NCBI GenBank assembly: GCA_964035795.1
Contig: OZ038320.1
Span: forward strand, 24,678,118 to 24,742,117
Source of the DNA: Pterobdella sp. o SKG-2022
Lineage: Eukaryota > Annelida > Clitellata > Hirudinida > Piscicolidae
Length of the DNA stretch: 64,000 nucleotides
Reading direction: 5' to 3'
Of this stretch, positions 1-9,500 are shown piece by piece. The number at the start of each line of letters is the position of its first letter. Positions within the stretch are counted from its first letter, which is position 1. The position numbers and the translations under genes are program-made. A model generated the notes under the pieces. It had not been told where the DNA came from and ran no database searches. It worked only from the letters and a program-made list of their open reading frames with translations.

Positions 1-29
1 TTATTAATGTAAAATAACATTCAAAATAG

Positions 30-1406
30 TTCAAAAAAAAATATTTCTCCCTTCAAAGAATAAAACAGAAGACCTACAGAAACGTCAAAGGATGTCGAGA
101 CGACCAAGAAGAGAACATATATAAGCTAGTTGATTACCACAACAACCAAGCTTCCAGCCATCCAACAAGTCACTCTAACCTCTCATCCACCACATCTCTT
201 CCCGCTCACCAGCACTGTTGTTTCACGCACTCCCCTTATTCTAGACGTCGTCAACAGAATCAAGTATACAGCGCTTTTTTGGATTCTGCTCCAGTTCTTC
301 CCGTACAATCTACCCCAGTTCTTTCTACCTTCGCGGATACACGTTATAACAGAGGGGTGAGAAGAAACAGTGCAAATAAAAACAATACCCTTAATCTTGA
401 TGTTGTTCCTCCAAACCACCTTTCTGATCTGCAACTAACTTCCAACGACAACCTTCAAGGAAATAGTGTCAACTTGGTGAGTAATATCAACAACCAGAGT
501 TTCAACAACAGCAATAATAACACACCTATTAACCATAACAACAACTTAGAAGCTATTTATAGTGACGTTCGGAAATCGGTGGATGATTTGAGAAACAGTA
601 ATGATATGGTGAGAGGTGGAGCGGTCACCATAGGAAAAATTCTTAATAATAATAACAACAATAATAATAACAGGAATATTACTTCGAATAATAAAAAGAA
701 CGCTTATAATGATAGCCATGTTATTACAAACACTGATTTCACAAACAGTTACAGCAATAATAAAAAATGTGATATTTTCCAAAAAGACTGTAACAACTTT
801 TCTTGTTTCAACAACCCTAAAAACATCAATAAATGCCAACAAAATGTTTTGAACAGAGCATTTTATAATCAAAAGTGTGAGGAATGCTGCAAGCAGACTT
901 CACTCGACGCTACCAACAGTATAGAAATAAATAATAATGACATATACAATACGTGTTGTTTTGAAAACCTGAAAGCAACAACCAACAGAAAGAGAAATAA
1001 TTCAACTGACGAACTAAACAGTCTGTGTAACGAGGACAAAAGCTGCAATAACTTTGAGGTAGACATGAGCAAAAGCACATACAACAGGAATATCACTAGA
1101 GAAAACAAAATTATCAATAAACCTTCTTTTAATAAATGTAACAAAGTTGATCCTAAACATACCTCTTTCACCGTCCTCATCAACACTACAAGCACAATCA
1201 TGGCATCGCAGCCAATGACCAAATCACCGAAAAATCTTTCTCAAAAATACGCTTTTTCTTCGAGTTTCATGCCGCAGCACTCTAAAGCTCCCATGTTCTC
1301 ACCACAAAACCCTTCCCATAAAAACAAAAGTCAAGAATGCTGTTGTGATATTGACGTTAAGGACTGCAAAATTTGCAAGATATGCAGCATGGAACGACTC
1401 AATTAA
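30..1406 (+). CDS. 3'-terminal exon of an unidentified Asn/Cys-rich protein (partial)
   Basis: The frame ending in TAA at 1404-1406 is open back to a TAG at 27-29. There is no convincing ATG, and a pyrimidine-rich stretch ending in cttcaaag at 51-58 could be a splice acceptor, so this looks like the last exon of a gene entering from the left. The roughly 450 residues are very rich in Asn, with one run of nine coded by mixed AAT and AAC codons. Cysteines are clustered, for example KCEECCKQTS in the middle and CCC..CKICKIC close to the C-terminus. No catalytic motif or membrane segment is visible. The mixed codons and even Cys spacing argue for real coding rather than a raw repeat. It could be a regulatory tail or a disordered protein. 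I do not recognise the family. Confidence 0.55.
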   Translation, partial: FKKKYFSLQRIKQKTYRNVKGCRDDQEENIYKLVDYHNNQASSHPTSHSNLSSTTSLPAHQHCCFTHSPYSRRRQQNQVYSAFLDSAPVLPVQSTPVLSTFADTRYNRGVRRNSANKNNTLNLDVVPPNHLSDLQLTSNDNLQGNSVNLVSNINNQSFNNSNNNTPINHNNNLEAIYSDVRKSVDDLRNSNDMVRGGAVTIGKILNNNNNNNNNRNITSNNKKNAYNDSHVITNTDFTNSYSNNKKCDIFQKDCNNFSCFNNPKNINKCQQNVLNRAFYNQKCEECCKQTSLDATNSIEINNNDIYNTCCFENLKATTNRKRNNSTDELNSLCNEDKSCNNFEVDMSKSTYNRNITRENKIINKPSFNKCNKVDPKHTSFTVLINTTSTIMASQPMTKSPKNLSQKYAFSSSFMPQHSKAPMFSPQNPSHKNKSQECCCDIDVKDCKICKICSMERLN

Positions 1407-1448
1407 TTTTGTATCGGTGAAGTCATTTAATCTATAAGCATTTATCGA

Positions 1449-1454
1449 AATAAA
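1449..1454 (+). promoter_or_regulatory. Candidate poly(A) signal of the first gene
   Basis: AATAAA lies 43 bases after the TAA stop of the Asn-rich exon, which supports that exon being 3'-terminal. Confidence 0.45.
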
Positions 1455-4400
1455 TTATTTTGAAATTTTTTTATATCATTGGTTCAGTGTGGAAATAGTA
1501 TATTTTAATTTTGTGAAGACTTTTAACACAATTTCATGATAGATTTCATATACATTTGAGACTTTTTTTTGGCTTGTTTGATTCCGTTGTAGCATTCAGC
1601 ATTAGGAACTGAATCATTTAAACATATAAAAGTTGTTTTTGGTTGCATTTTAAAGAGTGAAAAGTTGTATTCATTTGAAGTCGACCAAAGTGACTTAAAC
1701 TGATTCCCCTTAAATAATTTTCAGTACCATAGTTGTAGTTAGCTGTTTTTATTTACACCCTTGTAGAAATTCCCTTTTTTTTTTAGTATCTACCTTACTT
1801 GTTGGTTCATTTGATAATTTTCTGAAATTTATTTATAAGCATGTAAATATATCAAAGTTTTACTTTGAATGAATACAATTTTTCATGAATATGCTTTTGG
1901 ATTTTCAACTAGAGAACCAAATTTGAGTAATGATATGTTAAAATTGTTTAATTTTGATTCATTATTGAATCATTCTATTTAATTTTATCAATTACTTTTT
2001 CAAGATATTTGTTTAAAATTACTGAAAAACCTTTCAGATCAAGTTTAGACTTTTGAGCTAAATTTTTCATCGCTTTCATAACATTTTCAACTAAAATTTT
2101 CTTGAAATAATTATCTTATTTCAAAAAGCCTGAAATCAAACGTTCAAAAACTCAGTTTTTTAGGTCAAGTTAATTTTTAAAATATGATAAAAAATGTATT
2201 ATCAATTCAATAAAATCTTTTTATGAGATTGTCTTATTACCATTTTATACAAAGCCAGCTAAAGGCATTGTGAAAAAATTGAAATTCAAAAACATTCGTT
2301 TGGTTTCAAGATTGCAAATTAATTTGAATATACCATATAAGTTAATTTTTATTATCAAATGTTTCTTGTTCTTGATCTTTCGCTGGAATATCATTCCAAT
2401 TTTTCAGTTACGTTTTAAGATTCGTTTCTTTGTCTGTTATTTTATCAGTATTTTCTCATAATAAAAAAAAATTAAGATTTACTACTTTAACCCGCGAAAA
2501 GACCTGTTGACAAATAAATTCTATTTGTTAAATCTGTTCGCATCATTTGTTCAAGGGTTGATAAATTATTTTTAAATACTCAATGATGCAAAAAAGCAAT
2601 CTTATCCAAATCTCATAAGTACAAAAAAGTGCAGAACAAAAAATTTATGAAAGCTTGAGAAGTTATAATGGACACTTAGCCTCTAAACAGGGCGTTGAGT
2701 TGAAAGTTTCAATGAGAGAAAATAAAAGTAATCGTACTAAAAAAAATTACAAAGATAAAAGAAAAAGAAAAAAGTCGACAAGAATATTAAAGCTATGTGA
2801 TGAAAAAACTGAAGATGACAAACTTGATTGGAAGCTTTGAAAAAATAATTAAACGAACTCACTGAAATTTTTTGATAATGAAAAAAAGATCAAATTAAAA
2901 GAAATTTCGATAGGCATAAAAAGAAAAAAATTTTAACACAAAAAAAAAAAGAAAATTTTTTGCACAAATTTTGCTTTAAAACATGAAATAACGACAAAAA
3001 CCTCCATTTTAAAAACGCTCCTAAGTTTATTAAATTCCAAGCTTTTCGTTACTTAACACAACAATATTAACCGATATACCGAAGCCCAAAAACTTAAGCA
3101 TTAAGCAAGTATATAGAAAGAAAAAATATAAATAATTTAAATACCACTTTTTCAAATCTTCAAGAGACGCTCTGTTAAAAACTGCTTAAAAGAGAATGCT
3201 TTAAGATTTTTAATAAGGATAATAATATAGGAAGAAGCTTCAAGATGAGTACCAGAGAACAAATCCAGGTGAAAAAAAAACAGATTTTGCTTATAAATGA
3301 GAAGAAGAAACAAAAAAATTTGAGAGAGGGTAGAGGATCGTAAGCTAGTATGCTTAAAAGGTAGCATAATGTTGGAAAAATAGGGAAGTGAGTATGAAAA
3401 AAAACTAACGTGAATTAAAAAGTAAGAGTGCAAAATTTTTGTTCATGAAGAGATAGACGAAGGTGGAAGTTGACAAATAACGTTAATAAGTAGAATGAAG
3501 TTTCTAAATTTTGAAAAAACAAAAATTCAAAAGACTTGAAACCAGAATGAGAAGTTATGAAAGAAAAAAAGATAAATTTTTAGAAAAAACTGATAAAACC
3601 ACAAGTAAATAAAGAAATAGAAAAATGGTATTCAAGATCACGAGTAAGTTCAAGAAAAGCATAGGAAAGAGAACGAGCAGAGATGAAAGAAGAAGAAAAA
3701 ACAGATTCATGCTAGATCTCAGCTAGATAGTTGAAGTTAGAGTCAGTAACGAGTTTTAAAAAAATGAATAAATTTTTTGGTGAGTCCTAATGCTTAGAGA
3801 TAATAAGAGTTTGATAAAATTATGAGATGCTAGAAGATTTTGACTTACGATGAATAGAAATGAAATATGATGTAGAGATTTAAGATTGGGAAAAATAATA
3901 AAAAAAGGTAAAATGCTATTGAGTGGATAAACTAGTAGATTTGAGATGGAAAAAACTCGCCCTTTAACGATCCGAAGAGAAAAGAATTTAGAAAGAATAA
4001 GTAGATAATCACAAAAACAGGACATAAAACAACTAGTATATATAAGAATATAGCAAAATAGCAAAATTAAAAACTCAAAATAATATGGGGTTTAATGATC
4101 TATACAATAATCTTTGCGACCAGTTAGATAGTTTCTCGTCCAATTACATAATCTTTGCGACGAATTAAATACCACTTGATATTGTAAGACTCACGAAAAG
4201 CTTCATGATTTAATTGGATAAATACTTTTTTTGTTTATTTCACGAATTAAATATATAAATAATATCTCTACTAGAAAACTATAATACATGCAAGCATTTT
4301 CCGATAAGAAGAATCGCCAGTGGTCATACCTCATTGCTGCAATGACAGAAATATTCTTTGACTAAACATTGGCTGTGCATTCTGCAGTTCCTTTTGAATT

Positions 4401-5753
4401 TCTTCTTTTCTTAGGCCACAATGCAACCGATAAACCGATTTAGACGAAATAAATCAGATTTTTTTCCGAATTTGTCGTTTCAAATTTTTTAAGTTGGTTT
4501 GCCTAACCGTGCCTTTTTTTTCAAAGCAGTTTTTCTTTCCCGGAAAGTCAGTGAGTTTTACACCCTGAAAAAACACACTGCCATCTCGACAAAGAGGAAC
4601 TGCCACTCAACTTCATTCAATATTCACGTCAAAAGTATTTTCAAGTATTATATTTTAGGAAGTTTTATCGAAAAATCGTTCTCGATGTATTTTTGTTTTT
4701 TTTAACTTTATTCAGAATAATCAAGCCAAATGTCACGAAGGTTAACAAAAAAATTTCAGTGAAATTAATTTTTATTAACTATGTATAAAAAAATCAAAGT
4801 AATCAAATATTGTTAAACGCAGTGTTAACGGTTATTGGTTTGAATTCAGAAAATGCATTGAAACAGCTGTTATGAGAGCTATGTATTTGCACAGAAAAAC
4901 TACGAGGTTCGATTAAAACCAATCGGTTTCAGTTTTTTATAATTTTGGGAAAACTCTTTTTGAATATTCACAAGAAACCAATGTAGATCCGACTTCAGAC
5001 TTGCTTCCGTGAAAAGCTCGGTATCTTAAACGTACTGCGTCTTGATTATTTAATTTTTTATTTAATCAACTTTATGCCTTCAATGCCTTTACCTAACTTT
5101 ATCCCACCTTCTTTTCACCTATCTACTTCGATTCAGTTATTTCTTTGTATCCACTTGGTACTTTTCTAGATTGAGTATGTATTTAAAAATTCAAATATAT
5201 TTTTTGCTTACAAAGTCAACTTGATTTCCAATGACGTTATATTCATATTTTTATTTAGTTGAACTATGAAATAAAATAATTGAAAAATATTTAGACCTTG
5301 AATCAGAGCTTTTTCAACAACCAACTTTGTAGAAGAGTGAAAATCAAATAATATTTATGAACGCTTGAAATCCACAGATAACAATAAGCGTTTTCAAATA
5401 TAAAAATAGAAAAAATTAACATTTGAAAGCAACTTTTTTGCAGAGTTGAAAAAACCAGCTTAAATATCATTTTAAGTTGATGCCACTATAATCATACTCT
5501 TCATTGATTTGATTTAATTGCTGGTTGTTGAGTGAATTTATGAATTGTTGAATTTTCAAACTATCGTAAGTGAACTGAATATATCTTAGATTGAGAATTA
5601 TGAGTTTTCAAAAAAAAATCTATTGTGTGAAAAACTCATAAATGTCTAACCTACAAGTTATGGAACTCTGAAGTTTTTGTTGCAAATTTGTTATTGTTAT
5701 TTTATGAATAAAACTTTCGAAATTTAACGAAAAAATTTTTGTTGTTCAAAATT
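1455..5753. other. Intergenic AT-rich DNA
   Basis: No exon with a recognisable product was found here. Purine-rich A/G stretches around 2650-3760 give only short low-complexity frames (Lys-rich on +, Phe/Leu-rich on -). A MITE-like repeat copy lies near 4085-4225. Confidence 0.5.
4085..4225. repeat. MITE-like dispersed repeat, copy 1
   Basis: It contains internal near-duplicates, ataatctttgcgac at about 4107 and again at about 4148, followed by gtaagactcacgaaaagctt. Very similar gtaag..acgaaaagctt text occurs inside the hairpin at 6712-6826, and cacgaaaagcttgaatt occurs near 35475. No coding capacity is seen. Confidence 0.35.
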
Positions 5754-5759
5754 TTTATT
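5754..5759 (-). promoter_or_regulatory. Candidate poly(A) signal of the CBX gene
   Basis: TTTATT on the + strand, AATAAA on the transcript strand, about 180 bases beyond the CBX stop codon. Confidence 0.4.
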
Positions 5760-5937
5760 CACAATCAAATTGACAACTCACTTTTTACAAGTTTTAATGC
5801 CACGAGAAACATTATACGCGAAATTTGCAGTAACCAGCCTAATACAAAAACAACTTAAACAATAATAACTGCACAAAGAAATATTAATGAATGAAGTCTT
5901 CAAAACTCATTCAAAGATCTTAACAATTTTAATGACT

Positions 5938-6549
5938 TTACTTCTCTCCAAAAAACCCACTCTCAGTTGGGCATTCTCTAACAGTAATGACAAGTTTGTC
6001 GCAAGAAACATCAGTGACACTCACATGGTCAAGCAGAAACTTTGCTCGTTTCTGTGTTAATATGGGAAAAATGACGTTTTGCTTTTGGGTTGGTTTGATA
6101 GGTTCTGTTTGCTCTATACTTTTGTTTGTTTCTGTTTCTGGTGTGTGTTCTGAGATTTTATCTTGTTTTTCTGTATGATTAAATGTAGAGTTTTTGATTA
6201 TTTCAAACTTTTTTTTATTATCATAACTCGTATCTTTTGGTGGTCGATGGGTTAAAGTAATGTTTGGGGTGAGCTCTGTTCTGATGGGTCCATGCGGGTC
6301 ATTGTCTTTCAATGTTTTGTGTTTTTTATTTTTTCTCAAAATTTTTATCGGGCTGATTATTGGTTTTTGAAACGAACATAACCTAGCAGATACATCTCTT
6401 ATATTTTTTAATTTTTTTTCTGGTGGAGTTTCACTTTCCGTGTCTGAACTTATTCTAAACTCATCTTCAAAATCTATTGATTTGGATGAGGATAACGATG
6501 AAGTTGACGAGGTTTCGTAGTCTTGCTTAGATGAAGGTCGTTTGCCGAG
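5938..6549 (-). CDS. CBX: CBX exon 5: disordered middle and Polycomb C-box
   Basis: 612 nt from acceptor tttcag to TAA (TTA at 5938-5940). It begins LGKRPSSKQDYETSS, continues through Ser- and Lys-rich low-complexity sequence, and ends with a C-box of about 30 residues including FLLDHVSVTDVS, LVITVREC and ESGFFGEK. The middle is not alignable by eye to vertebrate CBX proteins, as expected for the family. Confidence 0.88.
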   Translation of the reverse strand, partial: LGKRPSSKQDYETSSTSSLSSSKSIDFEDEFRISSDTESETPPEKKLKNIRDVSARLCSFQKPIISPIKILRKNKKHKTLKDNDPHGPIRTELTPNITLTHRPPKDTSYDNKKKFEIIKNSTFNHTEKQDKISEHTPETETNKSIEQTEPIKPTQKQNVIFPILTQKRAKFLLDHVSVTDVSCDKLVITVRECPTESGFFGEK

Positions 6550-9500
6550 CTGAAATCAATGTAGCCAATTAGCAATAAACTTACAATCAAATTTATTCAA
6601 TCATTACTGAAGATTTCTTAATAAAAATGTACCAAGCTTCATTACCAAGTACTTAATGGTGTTGGTCTTGAGAAAAATACTTTGTACGTTTTTTAAAATA
6701 AATTATTTCCTAATAGAAACAAACACTATGGTTTATTGAGAAACTTATCAAGTTGATAATGTAAGATACTCTTACGAAAAGCTTCGTGTAATAAGTTTTT
6801 TATGAACCATAGTGTTTGTTTCTATTGTATTGATTTGCGACTATTTTACGTCAAAATTTATAAAATGTTTTAATTACTAGTTCACAAATGTTAGCGAAAT
6901 ATTTTTTTTAAAATACCATATAATACAAGCATTATGAATATCATATAAAGGTTGTGAATTATAGATTGAAATAAAGGTTTTTGATAATAATCTTTTTCTA
7001 TATAATAACATAACTTTAGTTAATGCATTATTTTTAAAAATTAATATTTTTCGATTAAATTTCAAGTTTCTCGGGTGACTTATAATCTTTTTAAATACAT
7101 TTTGTTTGTTTACGATTATTTTTCTGTTTTTGCTGAAGTATTTTTTCTTATAAAAATAATCTAAAACCTTTTTTATTACCAGTTTGGACTTGCATCATAT
7201 AAAATTTGTATTATAAAATATTGTTTGAAACTCACATTTAATGTTTTTCGCTTTCCACTTTTGTTTTCTAATCTGTCAATCAGTATAACTTAATTTTATT
7301 TCGAAAATAACAAAAAATTAACTACTCTCAAAAAATTCTTAAGAGATCTTTACAAAAATGCTAAGGGAATAAAAACAAGCACCAACCTCTCTTTAAAACT
7401 CTCTATAAGTCTCTGGTCCAATATGTTGCACTCTGGTTCCCAAGTATTATACCTAAGTATGAGTTTTATTTGACATTTAACAGTAGGTCGTTTGAGAAAA
7501 ATCTTTAGTTTGTTATATATCTATATGGTGTAGAACAGTTTCGAATGAAAATTTTTGTATTGAACTATTTAATTAACCAAATTTGCTGAATTTCAAGTAT
7601 ATTATTATTTTAAAACTCAGTTTTATACATTATTTTTTAAATTATTTAAATTTTCATGAAAGTTATTTAATGAAGCTGAACTTGTCAAAAACTAAGTATT
7701 TTTTTCTCATGTGAATTTAGCTGGACAAAAAATTAATTTTAAAAATTTCACAGTTTTTAGTTGATACTTTTACGAAGCTCTTTAGTGAGTAAAAGGCCTT
7801 TTATCCGCATAATGTATCTATCCTCACACTTTAAAAATATCAATAACTAGATTTGCAACTATGTGGGGTAGATATAAAAGCATTTAGTACGTTTATGACT
7901 TTTGCAGTGTTTTGGCACTATCTTTAAATAGTATATTACAAGCATCAATTTCCATAGAAGATTCAAAATTGAATCATAGGTTTAGTGTGAAACTCTAAAT
8001 ATAGCATATCTGGTTAATTTATTCAGTAAAAATTATACCATTATTATGAATCATTGTTTATAATGATATTTTTTTAGTTATACCTTAACTTGAAATAATA
8101 TAAAACATGCATGAAAACGTATGTAGAAGTTGTACTCACTTACTACTCCAGCCTTGCCACTTGACGAAGTACTCAGTTTTCCCCTGTAAATTTCATTGGT
8201 GTTATAGATATATATGATAATGATAAACAGTCATGATATATTTAAATTGATAGTATAGCTGTACATGAAGATGGGAAGTGGAGATATATGTGGTGATTGA
8301 GAGTATAGATATAGATTAAAAATGATATTCTATTAGAAGGTTTGTTACATAGTTGAATATCGATTAAGTGCTACATTCAAAAAACATTCAAAAAAATGAA
8401 AATAATATTCTATTAATATTGTTATATTTTTTTAATAAAAATAATAATTAAATTTGTTTCAAAACTATTTGTATCTTACTCCCAAATTCTAATAACAATT
8501 CAAAACCGAGTTTAATCAAAAAGACAAAATTAAATAAAAAAAGCATGAATCTTATTAATGTTTTATACCAAAAACCAAAGATTCAAATAAAAACCAATGG
8601 TAAAACAGTTTAGTTAATGGTAAAACAGTGATTAAAGCATCCAGTAAACCAGATTGAAAATGCTGTATGGATTCGGGTGTAAATTACTGATACGTTACAT
8701 GTTTTGGCCATATCTATTAGTTTATTTATCTGTTCTGTGCGTTTGTTTATGTTATTTATAGTAAATTTTATCTTCGAGCATGGCTAATAATAAACACTCA
8801 AAGTTGTGAAGAGCTTTATCGGAGAGTCCTTGTAGGTTTGAAGTGGGTTAATTTAATGAAATTCTTTGCTATCACTACTAATAAAGTAACTCTTACTAAT
8901 ATTAGTAAGCTAAATACTACTATCACCACCACCACTACTACTGCTCCTACTATTAACACTGCCACATAAGAAGATGTAAAAATAAAACTATTATGAAAAT
9001 GTTACAGCAAAACTATTTCAAGGAGTACTAAAAGTACTATGACTACTTCTCCAATCACTGAAACTACAAATAATGGCAATACAGATAGAAAAAATGTTTT
9101 CGTTAATGAATTTTTTAAATTATTTATATATGTATTTGTTTCTGAATATTTTCTGTTTTTACTTTGAAATTCCTTCTATTTAAGATCAAATCAAAGCGGA
9201 GTTAATGAACACATACCATCTTGCAAAACTCAATTTAAGATGTTATTTATATTATGATAGAATTTCATGCATAATGTGATAAAATTTTTATCTACAAACA
9301 TAGAAACTATAATCTTTTCAACTAAAACAGATTTAAAAATAAAACATACATGTCCTTTTATCACATATTTTCTCATCCTTTTAAACTTTCCATAATACCA
9401 GGCTATTAAATTATTTAAGCCTACATCTATTTTAGATTACACAGTGTTATTGACGATGCATTCTCCCTGATGAAGTTGTACAGCACCGGTATTTTAAATG

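Noticed and set aside
2655..2840. Lys-rich 61-codon + frame
   Set aside because: A-rich low-complexity DNA without splice or start context.
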